A stretch of DNA of 57,685 nucleotides, taken from assembly GCA_035543455.1 (NCBI GenBank), contig DATKKE010000007.1, forward strand, positions 1 to 57,685, in the 5' to 3' direction. Both the position numbers and the translations under genes were made by a program. This DNA is from CAIKOD01 sp035543455. Lineage in GTDB: Archaea; Halobacteriota; Methanomicrobia; Methanomicrobiales; Methanospirillaceae. Positions 1 through 8,662 of the stretch are shown piece by piece (the stretch's first letter is position 1; every line of letters begins with the position of its first letter). Below the pieces are notes generated by a model that was not told the DNA's origin, searched no databases, and saw only the letters and a list, made by a program, of their open reading frames with translations.

Positions 1-19
1 GGGAAAAATACTACGTACC

Positions 20-889
20 ATGGCAGTGAACCAGGCGCAGGTTGATCACATCATATCAACAGCCTCTGCCGATGATCCCGAAGTAAAACTGCTGAAACTG
101 CAGGATGAGGTTGACCTCCTTAAGACATCTATCAAGCGTCTTCTTATCGATATCCGCGAACGGATGAACGATATGGAGAACCCTCTCAATATCGGGATGC
201 AGCGTTCACAAGGCTCCGTTCAGGATCTGAACGCAGCTTCAGAACAGATAAAACCAATAGTGATGACCGCGACACCGGAAAGTTCACCGGAACCTGTTTC
301 ACCTGTCGATCCGGGAAAGACTCAGAACCAAGGGGATACAGAAAACCCATCTCTACACGCGAGCGAAGGACATCAGCAGGTCCAGATATCCCCGAATTAC
401 GAGGACGAGACAGTCATCTCCGAAATCAAGTCTCATCTTTCGGGAATGCGTATAAAAAATCAGCAGACGAGAGAGGAATCTTCGGACCAGGGTAAAGTCA
501 GACTCCAGAAAGTATTCCGGTTGTTTGAATGGACCACGAAAAACGTGCGAAACTACGGTCACGACCGCGTCGATCTCATGCTTGAATCTTACAGGGCAAT
601 GGGATATATCTCGGATGATTCCGCAAAACTCGTGAAGGATATCGCCCGGCTGATACCGACGACGTTAGGCGAAATTCATGACATCAGTGCAGACGAGTAC
701 GTTTCGGAGTTATATGAACTGAACCATATATTAAACCCGAATGATGTTACTCTTGACCGGGATATGATCGAAGTCCTCATGGAAAAACGGGGAACAAAGG
801 ATAAAAAACAGACCAGCGCCGGCAGCGGGGGGCAATCGGCGGAGCGGGATTCAGATACGGTATACATCCAGTCACGGGACAGGATCTGA
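20..889 (+). CDS. arlD: Archaellum switch/accessory protein ArlD/E (FlaD/E)
   Basis: Cytoplasmic component of the archaellum motor. In haloarchaea and methanogens the ArlC/D/E proteins receive the chemotaxis signal delivered by CheF/CheY. The 289-residue protein begins with a probable coiled coil (about residues 22-52) and a low-complexity Pro/Ser/Glu linker (about 75-130). A conserved C-terminal FlaD/E domain (about 160-255) contains the family-like stretch FEWTTKNVRNYGHDRVDLML, followed by a segment ending in YELNHILNPND. It is the first gene of the archaellum cluster here, with arlG starting 3 bases after its stop. The first 19 bases of the window are too short to show its promoter, and archaellin genes must lie elsewhere. 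The FlaD/E family call is firm. Choosing between the C, D and E labels is not possible from sequence alone. Confidence 0.85.
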   Translation: MAVNQAQVDHIISTASADDPEVKLLKLQDEVDLLKTSIKRLLIDIRERMNDMENPLNIGMQRSQGSVQDLNAASEQIKPIVMTATPESSPEPVSPVDPGKTQNQGDTENPSLHASEGHQQVQISPNYEDETVISEIKSHLSGMRIKNQQTREESSDQGKVRLQKVFRLFEWTTKNVRNYGHDRVDLMLESYRAMGYISDDSAKLVKDIARLIPTTLGEIHDISADEYVSELYELNHILNPNDVTLDRDMIEVLMEKRGTKDKKQTSAGSGGQSAERDSDTVYIQSRDRI

Positions 890-892
890 TTC

Positions 893-1360
893 ATGTCCAG
901 TGAAACCATTGTCTCAGCCCTTTTCCTAATCAGCGCTGTTATTGCGGCAGGTGTATTGATTAATTCGGTTTTCCCGATTATTTCCAGGACTACCGAAACG
1001 TTCGGATCGGTATCCCACTCAACGGATTCCCAGATGAGAACCGATATCAAAATTATCAATACGTATGCTAATAAGACCTCCGGGGCGACCATATGGTTGA
1101 AAAATACCGGAAGCTCAAGAATCCCTTCATCTGATCTGGACCAGTCCGATATATTTATTGGTTCCCCGGGGGATTTCGAACGATATTCACTCGTGAAGAA
1201 TTATACGATCCTCGAGAGTGCCAATACCTTCTGGGATCCCGGAGAAACTCTCCAGATCACTGTTACCAGCAACAAAATTCCTGATTCCGGGAATACAGGA
1301 TATTTTGGTATCGTGCTGCCGAATGGCGTGAAAAGGGATATCCAGTTCACAACCGGGTAA
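893..1360 (+). CDS. arlG: Archaellum stator protein ArlG (FlaG)
   Basis: ArlG pairs with ArlF to form the pseudo-periplasmic stator that ties the archaellum motor to the S-layer. The 155-residue protein starts with SETIVSALFLISAVIAAGVL, the archaellin-like hydrophobic N-terminal helix typical of FlaG. A beta-rich extracellular domain follows, with the conserved WLKNTGSSRI motif near residues 65-75 and a WDPGETLQI segment near 113. It begins 3 bases after arlD/E and is followed by arlF. The G-before-F order is the arrangement known from Methanomicrobiales-type archaellum operons. I prefer FlaG over FlaF because of the N-terminal SETI...SALF signature. The two families share a fold, so a swap of labels is the main alternative. 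Confidence 0.85.
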   Translation: MSSETIVSALFLISAVIAAGVLINSVFPIISRTTETFGSVSHSTDSQMRTDIKIINTYANKTSGATIWLKNTGSSRIPSSDLDQSDIFIGSPGDFERYSLVKNYTILESANTFWDPGETLQITVTSNKIPDSGNTGYFGIVLPNGVKRDIQFTTG

Positions 1361-1380
1361 TGGCGATGGAGTAGGGATAA

Positions 1381-1848
1381 ATGGCATTTTCATCAGTCCT
1401 CGCCTCTGCAGTAGGAATTCTGCTCCTGATTATTGCTGCCTATGTGCTCGTAGGGGGGACACTTACCACCGCTCAGACCGTGGCCAATGCACAGGCGGAT
1501 ATGACTGCGATCCACGTTAAAATGCTTGGAACAGCGATCCAGATCACGTATACAAATATTTCTGCCCCTGGTCAGCTTGATCTGAGTGTCCTGAACACGG
1601 GAACGGAACCCGTCACCGACCTGCCTCATCTGGATGTCCTGCTAAAACCGGCAGGGAGTGCCCCCGTCCTTAAAACCAAAGACAAAGGATGGACTCTGGT
1701 ATCGATATTTCCTGATTCCGTCCATCCGAACCAGTGGGATCCCGGGGAATCTATGAATATAACCGTTGAATTTTCAGAACCCTCCCCTGAATGGGTACAG
1801 GTAACGACGGCGAATGGTGCCTTCGCTTCTGCATATATAAAAACGTAG
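1381..1848 (+). CDS. arlF: Archaellum stator protein ArlF (FlaF)
   Basis: Partner of ArlG in the S-layer-binding stator complex. The 155 residues comprise an N-terminal membrane helix (about 5-27) and a beta-sandwich with the family-like stretch LDLSVLNTGTEPV (about 65-77) and a WDPGESMNITVEF motif (about 119-131). This last motif parallels the WDPGETLQITV of the preceding ArlG, as expected for paralogous stator subunits. A purine-rich AGGGATAA lies just before the ATG and serves as the ribosome binding site. The gene is co-oriented with arlG and arlH and lies 20 bases after arlG. Confidence 0.85.
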   Translation: MAFSSVLASAVGILLLIIAAYVLVGGTLTTAQTVANAQADMTAIHVKMLGTAIQITYTNISAPGQLDLSVLNTGTEPVTDLPHLDVLLKPAGSAPVLKTKDKGWTLVSIFPDSVHPNQWDPGESMNITVEFSEPSPEWVQVTTANGAFASAYIKT

Positions 1849-1935
1849 CAGATTTACCCGCAGTAAGCAGAGAATTAAATAGTGAAAAATCGATTGTACA
1901 TTATCGCGTGAATCTTTAAGGTGGTGGCATATAAC

Positions 1936-2667
1936 ATGGGTGGTATCGGTGATCTGCTTGGAGGGGAAGATAAGCAGATCCTTTCGACGGGTAATAATGA
2001 GATCGACAAAAAAATTGCGGATGGTCTCCCGCTTCGATCACTTACCCTGATCGAAGGGGAGAATGACACCGGAAAAAGTGTCCTTACCGAGCAGATCATA
2101 TGGGGTGCAATGAGACAGGGCATGAATGTCAATCTTTATTCCACCGAGATGACAGCAAAAAGTTTCCTTTCCCAGATGGAATCGATGAGCCTCGATGTGT
2201 CTGAATATTTTGCCTGGGGATACATCAAGCTCTTTCCCCTCCATATGGTAGGCTTTAAATGGTCGAAAAATGAGATGGATGGAATCCTGGAACGTATTAT
2301 CGACCATATACGGGGAAGTAAGGCACAGGTGGCAATTATTGATTCGCTTACGATGTTTACCGAATATACGACCCAGGAGACGGTCCTTACGTTCCTGACA
2401 AATTGTAAAACCCTGGTCGATCATGGAAAGACCATCCTCATCACACTCCATACGTATGCTTTTCAGGAAGATACGTTGATCAGGATCCGGTCTATCTGCG
2501 ATGCACACCTGATGATGAAAAAGACCCTCCTCGGGGATAAGTATGTCATGGTCATGGAGGTCATTAAAGTACGGGGAGCACGTAAGACAACCGGTAACCT
2601 TGTCAGTTTCGAAGTCCATCCTGGTTATGGGATGAAGATCATACCGGTTTCAATGGCAAAGGTCTGA
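1936..2667 (+). CDS. arlH: Archaellum motor regulator ArlH (FlaH), RecA/KaiC-like ATP-binding protein
   Basis: ArlH is a KaiC/RecA-fold ATP-binding protein that assembles beneath ArlI and ArlJ in the archaellum motor. The 243-residue product carries a Walker A variant GENDTGKS at residues 41-48 and a Walker B-like AIIDSL strand near residue 137. The reading frame is open from a GTG at 1921. The strong Shine-Dalgarno AAGGTGGTGG at 1918-1927 overlaps that GTG and is correctly spaced for the ATG at 1936, so I chose 1936. The stop is one base before the arlI ATG, indicating translational coupling. Confidence 0.9.
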   Translation: MGGIGDLLGGEDKQILSTGNNEIDKKIADGLPLRSLTLIEGENDTGKSVLTEQIIWGAMRQGMNVNLYSTEMTAKSFLSQMESMSLDVSEYFAWGYIKLFPLHMVGFKWSKNEMDGILERIIDHIRGSKAQVAIIDSLTMFTEYTTQETVLTFLTNCKTLVDHGKTILITLHTYAFQEDTLIRIRSICDAHLMMKKTLLGDKYVMVMEVIKVRGARKTTGNLVSFEVHPGYGMKIIPVSMAKV

Positions 2668-2668
2668 T

Positions 2669-4549
2669 ATGAGCTCAGGGGAGATCTCGGTAGCAACAAG
2701 CCTGTCCCTACCTTTTAAAAAGGCCACCAACACCGAGGATAACGACTGTGCCAACAATATCGAAGGATGTGCCCTGTACAGGATGCTCCCTGCGAATGCC
2801 AAGGAATATGTCCAGCACAGCGTTCATCTTCTCGAGTATCTCCATATCTTCCCGGTCGACGAGTTCGGGATACCGCTGTTTTTTTCCGAATTAAAAAGGG
2901 ACCTCAAATCGATAAAAGAACCAAATCTCATCTATCCTGCGACCGATGACGTATTCGTCCATGTTTTTTACGACCCGAACGACGTAAGGAACTTTTATAT
3001 CCCGATCGAACCGTCGTTCCTCCATAGCGTCCAGGATCTTGCTCCTGCAGTTGAAATTAAGTTGATCGACCTCCTTGACGCCCTTGATGAAGACCCGGTT
3101 TCAGACGAGGAGCGGACCCTGGTCCTGAAAAAACTGATCAGCCAGGTCATATACATTAAAAAACCCGGGGAAGTCATCGCAGGTACGAAGAAAGAGGCCG
3201 GTGGACAGACAGGGTTCAAAAACAAACTGACTAATTTTCTTAACAAGGACCTGACTGCCAAGGACAGTTCTTCAAGGAAAAAAGCATTCCAGAATGTCCC
3301 AACCACTCCCGATGGGAGGATCATTATGACGTTCCAGGAGTACCAGGCCCTGGAATATATGATGATCAGGGATAAAATCGATATAGGGCTTTTAAAACCG
3401 TTTATCCGTGATCGGTATATCGAAGATATCACCTGCGACGGGATTGGACCAATTTTTGTCGAACATAAAATTTTTAAAGGTTTAAAATCCGTAGTTGGCT
3501 GGGACAAGGAGAAAGATCTCGACAACTATGTCATCAAGCTCGCTGAAAGAACGAAACGACCCATAACATACAGGAATCCGATCGTCGATTCCACGCTTCC
3601 CGATGGTTCGCGTATTAATATTGTATACAGCACCGATATCAGCCGGAAGGGGTCTAATTTTACCATCCGTAAGGCGATGGACGACCCGATCAGCATCCTG
3701 AAACTGATCGAGTTCAAAACCCTTGATTATATGGCTGCCGGGTATCTCTGGATATGTATAGAGAACGGCATGTCTCTCTTCATGAGCGGGGAAACGGCAA
3801 GCGGAAAAACGACCTCGCTCAATGCGATGACGACATTTATTCCCCCTGAAAACAAGATAGTGACCATTGAAGATACCCCCGAACTCCAGATCCCTCACCT
3901 GAACTGGACTCGGGAAGTCTCGAAAGGGAAGGGTAAGGGAGAAGGCGAAGGCGGCGATGTAACGATGTTCGACCTCCTCAGAGCCGCTCTTCGTCAGCGT
4001 CCCAATCAGATCCTCGTGGGAGAAATCCGTGGTGTCGAAGGATCGGTCGCATTCGGGGCCATGCAGACCGGGCACCCGGTCCTGTCAACATTCCACGCGG
4101 CATCGGTGGAAAAATTGATCCAGCGTCTCTGCGGTGATCCAATCAACATACCAAAGACATACGTCGATAACCTGAATCTTGTCGTCATCCAGAGCGCCGT
4201 CCGCCGCCCGACAGGAGAGATGGTCCGGCGAATCCTTTCCATTAATGAACTTGTCGGTTTCAACCCGGAAACGCAGGGTTTCTCATTCGTAGAAATGTTT
4301 CACTGGGACCCGATCACCGATACCCACGAGTTTACCGGGAGAGGCAGCAGTTTTCTCTTGGAGAACAAGGTTGCGACCATGCTCGGTATCCCTGAGCACA
4401 AAAAAGCCGGAATGTATGAAGAGGTAGAAAAAAGGGCCCGAATTCTTGAACGTCTCCATAAGGCTGGATATACCGGCTTCTATGATCTCTATCACATGAC
4501 AACGAAAGTCAAAAAGCAGGGGTTGCTCGCGATCGATGTCGGAGACTGA
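2669..4549 (+). CDS. arlI: Archaellum assembly/rotation ATPase ArlI (FlaI)
   Basis: Type II/IV secretion-superfamily ATPase that powers both archaellum assembly and rotation, acting as a cytoplasmic hexamer under ArlJ. The protein has 626 residues. The N-terminal domain (1-330) is followed by the RecA-like core with Walker A GETASGKT at 374-381, an Asp box around IEDTPELQ (400-407) and a Walker B region ILVGEIRG with Glu452. A Lys/Gly/Glu-rich insertion lies at about 418-430. A Ser/Lys-rich linker at 172-205 separates the N-terminal parts and makes the protein somewhat longer than many FlaI proteins. It starts one base after the arlH stop. Confidence 0.95.
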   Translation: MSSGEISVATSLSLPFKKATNTEDNDCANNIEGCALYRMLPANAKEYVQHSVHLLEYLHIFPVDEFGIPLFFSELKRDLKSIKEPNLIYPATDDVFVHVFYDPNDVRNFYIPIEPSFLHSVQDLAPAVEIKLIDLLDALDEDPVSDEERTLVLKKLISQVIYIKKPGEVIAGTKKEAGGQTGFKNKLTNFLNKDLTAKDSSSRKKAFQNVPTTPDGRIIMTFQEYQALEYMMIRDKIDIGLLKPFIRDRYIEDITCDGIGPIFVEHKIFKGLKSVVGWDKEKDLDNYVIKLAERTKRPITYRNPIVDSTLPDGSRINIVYSTDISRKGSNFTIRKAMDDPISILKLIEFKTLDYMAAGYLWICIENGMSLFMSGETASGKTTSLNAMTTFIPPENKIVTIEDTPELQIPHLNWTREVSKGKGKGEGEGGDVTMFDLLRAALRQRPNQILVGEIRGVEGSVAFGAMQTGHPVLSTFHAASVEKLIQRLCGDPINIPKTYVDNLNLVVIQSAVRRPTGEMVRRILSINELVGFNPETQGFSFVEMFHWDPITDTHEFTGRGSSFLLENKVATMLGIPEHKKAGMYEEVEKRARILERLHKAGYTGFYDLYHMTTKVKKQGLLAIDVGD

Positions 4550-4563
4550 GCGGGCAGGATATC

Positions 4564-6177
4564 ATGGAGTTTAAGAGTCTTCCGGGAGGTACGCCAACAA
4601 AACAAGCCGGCAAGATACCGTTCCAGGGGATGCTGACTTCCATAAGAGAAAAACTTCTCGCTCTTTTGGAATCTAAAAACATGGCTTCAGATATGTTATT
4701 CATGATGACATACATGGCCTCTATCACGACAGCTCAGGCAACCAGACCGGAAATATTTGCCTATACTTCCATGAGGACCGAGTATGTCCCAGCCAAATAT
4801 ATAGCAAAAGTCGAATTTTTTGTTAAGCGCTGGAATTATAGTTATGTCGAAGCCCTGACTGCAGTCGCAGAAAGGACAAAAAATGAAATTCTCCGCAGCA
4901 TGCTGAACCGGTACTCAAATTCTATCGAATCCGGTGTTCCCGACGAGGATTTTCTTAACAGAGAGATCGCAACAATCCGGAGTGTATATCGTAATACGTA
5001 TGAGCAGGGCCTCGAAATGCTCAAAAAATGGGGAGATGCATACATCGCAATGCTTTTTTCCGGGGCCCTGGTCGGGATCATTATCATGGTCTCGATCGCG
5101 ATCTTCTCACCCGATAATATTCAGTCAACGCTGTCGATGTCCTACATGATTGTCATCAGCACATCAACGTTTGGCATTGTAACCATGTTCCGTTCAGTAC
5201 CTTCCGATGCAAAAGTTCACGGCCTCCCGAAAGGATCGAAAGAACAGTTGATCATTAACAGGCTCGAATTAAAGATTGTTATCGCCGCAGCCGTATTTGC
5301 CGTCATATTTTTCGGACTCAGCGCGCTCGGTATGATAAAGGACGTTTATGGCCTTGTAATGCTGATTATCGGCCTGATGCTCCTTCCTCTCGGTATTATA
5401 GGCTATCTTGATGACAGTAATATCATCAAACGGGATGAAGATTTCACATCGTTTGTGAGGAGTCTCGGGGCCGTGATGGGAGGGAAAGGGATTACCATAG
5501 GTCATGCCCTGGGAGAAATCGACAGCAAGTCCCTGGTACAGCTCGAGCCCCTGGTGAAAAGCGTATATTCAAAACTTAATCTCGGTCTTGATGAAAAACA
5601 GAGCTGGGAAAAATTCATCGGGGAGAGTGGAAGTAACCTTATCTACAAGTATCTGAACATTTTCAGGGATTCCTGTGAACTGGGTGGTGCACCTGATAAA
5701 ATCGGCGCCATTGTCGGATCATCGATGCTTGAACAGGTACTACTGAGAGAGAAGCGGAATACGGTATCCATGGGTTTTGTTGTCTTGTTGATTCCCATGC
5801 ATGCGATGATGATTGCGATATTTCTCTTTCTCTTTCATATCCTGCTGACCATGTCAAAAGCGATCACGAGTGTAATGGGATCAATCGGCACGATGGGTGA
5901 GGGACTGTCGCAGGCACAGAGTATCGGTGGCTCTATGGCATCCTCAATCAATATGTTCGTGAATTTCCCGGAGAGCCAAATGACGACCTATATCGTCATC
6001 ATGATCACCATAATCACCATCGCAAATATTATTGCGGGAAAAATAATGATCGGAGGAGGAAGATACATGTTTTACTTTTTTGCGAGCATTTTATCGGTAT
6101 TAACGGGCATCGTTTATATAGTGGCGCCATATATTGTTAGTATGTTCTTTAATATCCCGGTATATTCGGGGGTTTGA
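4564..6177 (+). CDS. arlJ: Archaellum membrane platform protein ArlJ (FlaJ)
   Basis: Polytopic integral membrane core of the archaellum motor, homologous to PilC/TadB platform proteins. The 537-residue product has a cytoplasmic N-terminal region (MTSIREKLLALLESKNM at about 22-38) and hydrophobic clusters near residues 160-180, 195-215, 237-258, 262-282, 398-425, 475-497 and 500-530. The cytoplasmic domain between them includes the LGGAPDKIG stretch near residue 373, which matches the GSP_F-type fold. It follows arlI by 14 bases. The following gene starts one base after its stop, so downstream expression is probably coupled. Confidence 0.92.
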   Translation: MEFKSLPGGTPTKQAGKIPFQGMLTSIREKLLALLESKNMASDMLFMMTYMASITTAQATRPEIFAYTSMRTEYVPAKYIAKVEFFVKRWNYSYVEALTAVAERTKNEILRSMLNRYSNSIESGVPDEDFLNREIATIRSVYRNTYEQGLEMLKKWGDAYIAMLFSGALVGIIIMVSIAIFSPDNIQSTLSMSYMIVISTSTFGIVTMFRSVPSDAKVHGLPKGSKEQLIINRLELKIVIAAAVFAVIFFGLSALGMIKDVYGLVMLIIGLMLLPLGIIGYLDDSNIIKRDEDFTSFVRSLGAVMGGKGITIGHALGEIDSKSLVQLEPLVKSVYSKLNLGLDEKQSWEKFIGESGSNLIYKYLNIFRDSCELGGAPDKIGAIVGSSMLEQVLLREKRNTVSMGFVVLLIPMHAMMIAIFLFLFHILLTMSKAITSVMGSIGTMGEGLSQAQSIGGSMASSINMFVNFPESQMTTYIVIMITIITIANIIAGKIMIGGGRYMFYFFASILSVLTGIVYIVAPYIVSMFFNIPVYSGV

Positions 6178-6178
6178 C

Positions 6179-7387
6179 ATGATGAAGGATTCGACCCGGC
6201 GGATGGTTTTATTTACTGTTGTCGTTATTGCCGGATCGGTCCTGGTAATTTTTGATATTCCGGTGATCGTGCTAATCATTGGTATCATCGCACTGGCAGC
6301 GCTTGTGCTATTTATTAACGGTTCAATTCATTTTCCAAAAATCTCATTCAGAAAACGCCCCGTGTCCACGCCGAAGCCGGGACCGAGATCAGGTGAAGCA
6401 GCTACAGAAACAGGGAAAAAAAAGAGGTCTCTTTTCCAACGAGGGCTTCCAGTTCCTGATAAAATATCTGGGCCCAGGCATAATTCAGCTAAAAAATCTG
6501 AATCCGGGCCTGTAAAAGAACTCTTTTCATCGATGTCGCGGGCATTTTCTGTTATTGCCTCCGACATCACGAGAGCGGGGAAATCGGGCAGGACAAAAGA
6601 GATGAAAAAGAAAAGAATCGATGAGATGCTCGATGGATCGATTACCGGTAAAATCTCGGATATACGATCCTTAAAAGAAGCCAACCCTGAAATGATCCCG
6701 GCATCCAAAAAGATGATTGAAGATCCGTTTACAACGCTTGTTAAAGAACCCATCAACACCGAGCTCCTCGATTCGGTAAAAAAAGAGGATGATATTTCTT
6801 CACTCAGCGACATTAACCTGGAGGAGGAGCTGGAAACCCCGTCCTTCGGAGATGACATCTCACGTCTTGATGTCGCCCTCGATGTCGAGGAAGAGAAGAT
6901 CACCATCGATGACGACACCGATGATGAAGTGGCAAGCATCCTCGCCGCTCACCAGGACGAACTCGATCCTGCAGAGAAACCGGGTGAATCACCGATAAAC
7001 CCGGAGATAACAAACCTCGAGGAACTTGATATCGGGAATATTGACCTTGACGAAGAACTGGATATCGGTGACGAATTGCCGGAGCCGGAGAAACCCGTAG
7101 GGACAGGGACATCAGGTGAAATCCAGTTGCAGAAGGAACCGGAGAATACAGCTGCACCCCCTCTCACGGTTGAAAAACCGAAAAACATGGAAGATTCCAT
7201 GGTTGCATTCTCGACCGGTAAAGGCGAGGATGACGACCTGATGTCTTCATTAAAATCAGAAGCTACAAAAACCAAAAAAGACTCCCATGCAAGCCTGATA
7301 CGGGATTTAAAAGATGTAAAAGTACCGGCCCAGGATCTCGAAAAGGAGCTCGAAGGATTCCTGGCATCGAATAAAACAAAAAAATAA
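6179..7387 (+). CDS. Uncharacterised membrane-anchored acidic protein linked to archaellum and chemotaxis genes
   Basis: I do not recognise this family. The 402-residue product has two adjacent hydrophobic segments (about 9-26 and 28-46) forming a hairpin anchor. A Lys/Arg/Pro-rich stretch follows (about 50-150), then a long acidic part (about 205-330) with repeated ELDIGN/ELDIGD-type motifs and many Asp/Glu. A short basic tail ends in KTKK. The frame is open further upstream from a TTG, but the ATG at 6179, one base after the arlJ stop, gives a clean coupled start. The position between arlJ and cheF suggests a scaffold or docking role at the motor. That is inference from context only. Confidence 0.75.
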   Translation: MMKDSTRRMVLFTVVVIAGSVLVIFDIPVIVLIIGIIALAALVLFINGSIHFPKISFRKRPVSTPKPGPRSGEAATETGKKKRSLFQRGLPVPDKISGPRHNSAKKSESGPVKELFSSMSRAFSVIASDITRAGKSGRTKEMKKKRIDEMLDGSITGKISDIRSLKEANPEMIPASKKMIEDPFTTLVKEPINTELLDSVKKEDDISSLSDINLEEELETPSFGDDISRLDVALDVEEEKITIDDDTDDEVASILAAHQDELDPAEKPGESPINPEITNLEELDIGNIDLDEELDIGDELPEPEKPVGTGTSGEIQLQKEPENTAAPPLTVEKPKNMEDSMVAFSTGKGEDDDLMSSLKSEATKTKKDSHASLIRDLKDVKVPAQDLEKELEGFLASNKTKK

Positions 7388-7422
7388 CACGTTCTGGCAG
7401 TAGATGATAACCGGGAGGGAAT

Positions 7423-8232
7423 ATGCCTGAAATACCTGTGAAAGTCGAAAAGGATGGGAAATGGATAACAACTAAAATTGACGTTTCGCAGGACCAGATG
7501 GTAATCAAGGAACCGTTTAATGTAACGATTGCTTACAAATCTATCCTCGACCTCGAGGAAAAGAAAAATATTCTCAGTATCGATGTCAAAGGTAATCCTG
7601 AAACACTCTATCACGTAGCCACCGTGCCAAAGGCCATGCAGATCCTGAAACGGATCATTATCATGGCGTGCAATGCGTACCGCCTGAGCGCATATTTCAT
7701 GTCACCAGCCATCAGGGGTGGTGTGATGGCCACCAATGCAAAATGGGATAAAGGGGCAATCGCGGTTCTGAAGACCGGAATATGGTTCGTCAGCCAGGAA
7801 AAACAGGTCTGTGTCCCTACGACGGAAGTTACCGGAATAGAAATGGTTAAACGGGACATCCAGAAAAAACAGCTGGATGTTGTCAAGATCGATCACCTGG
7901 AAAATAATGAAGTCGTCACGAGTTTTGTTCTGTGTCCGATATCAACGCTCCAGGTGTTGTTAAATTTTCTCAAGGACGCTACAAAGGATATGGAAATGAA
8001 GGGGGACGAGCTCGATCCCGTCTCTTCCCAGGTAGGTATGCTGATTTACAGCGGGATGGACTCGCATGCCATAGAGAATATGCTGAATATCTCTCATAAA
8101 GAACTTGATTCAATTATTGAAAAGCTCCTGAAACTCGGGATGGTTGAGGTAATGTTCGTACGGAGAGAAGTCCAGCTCACTCCAAAAGGGGTCCGTTTCA
8201 TTTCTGATGCAGTGAAACCCCCCTCTCAATAA
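7423..8232 (+). CDS. cheF: Archaeal taxis protein CheF
   Basis: CheF (DUF439) is the archaeal adaptor between phosphorylated CheY and the archaellum ArlC/D/E proteins, shown in Halobacterium. The 269-residue product has the family's N-terminal beta-rich region (PEIPVKVEKDGKWITTKIDV) and a middle region around ATNAKWDKGAIAVLKTGIWF. The C-terminal part (about 200-265) looks like a winged helix: MLIYSGMDSHAIENMLNIS followed by LLKLGMVEV and LTPKGVRFI. The ribosome binding site GGGAGGG sits 5 bases before the ATG. The location between archaellum and che genes fits its bridging role. Confidence 0.88.
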   Translation: MPEIPVKVEKDGKWITTKIDVSQDQMVIKEPFNVTIAYKSILDLEEKKNILSIDVKGNPETLYHVATVPKAMQILKRIIIMACNAYRLSAYFMSPAIRGGVMATNAKWDKGAIAVLKTGIWFVSQEKQVCVPTTEVTGIEMVKRDIQKKQLDVVKIDHLENNEVVTSFVLCPISTLQVLLNFLKDATKDMEMKGDELDPVSSQVGMLIYSGMDSHAIENMLNISHKELDSIIEKLLKLGMVEVMFVRREVQLTPKGVRFISDAVKPPSQ

Positions 8233-8259
8233 GGTTCCAGCGGGTTTGGAACGGTGAGT

Positions 8260-8270
8260 ACATATAAATA
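8260..8270 (+). promoter_or_regulatory. TATA box for the cheY-B-A-C-D transcript
   Basis: A CATATAAATA box is centred about 35 bases before the cheY ATG, after a 67-base gap following cheF. Transcription would begin about 10 bases before the start codon, where no clear Shine-Dalgarno is present, so the mRNA would be near-leaderless. This suggests the chemotaxis genes can be expressed separately from the archaellum operon. Confidence 0.5.
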
Positions 8271-8299
8271 ATGTGTCAGATACAGCTTTATGATCATAC

Positions 8300-8662
8300 A
8301 TGGGAAAAATTCTGATCGTTGATGACACGCTTTTTATGAGGACCCTTTTAAAAAATATCCTCTTCTCGGGAGGTCATTCTATTGTCGGTGAAGCTGGCGA
8401 CGGGGATGAAGCAGTAGTGAAATATAAGGAATTAAAGCCCGATCTTGTAACAATGGATGTCGTTATGCCAAAGATGAACGGAATAGAGGCCCTCAAAGCG
8501 ATCAAAGAACTCGATCCCGGGGCGCGGGTTATCATGTGCACCGCAGTCGGACAGGAACAGATGGTCAAGCTGGCCATAAAAAGCGGGGCACGCGGGTACA
8601 TCGTCAAACCATTCCAGGCTCCCAAGGTTTTAGAGGAGATAAATAACGTCCTGGGATCCTGA
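8300..8662 (+). CDS. cheY: Chemotaxis response regulator CheY
   Basis: Single receiver-domain protein of 120 residues that carries the phosphoryl signal from CheA to the archaellum through CheF. The acidic pocket is Asp8/Asp9 (ILIVDDT), the phosphoacceptor is Asp53 (LVTMDVVMP), the switch Thr is Thr81 (MCTAVG) and the conserved Lys is Lys103 (YIVKPF). The length is that of a stand-alone CheY with no output domain. Its stop overlaps the cheB start (TGATG), so the two are translationally coupled. Confidence 0.93.
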   Translation: MGKILIVDDTLFMRTLLKNILFSGGHSIVGEAGDGDEAVVKYKELKPDLVTMDVVMPKMNGIEALKAIKELDPGARVIMCTAVGQEQMVKLAIKSGARGYIVKPFQAPKVLEEINNVLGS

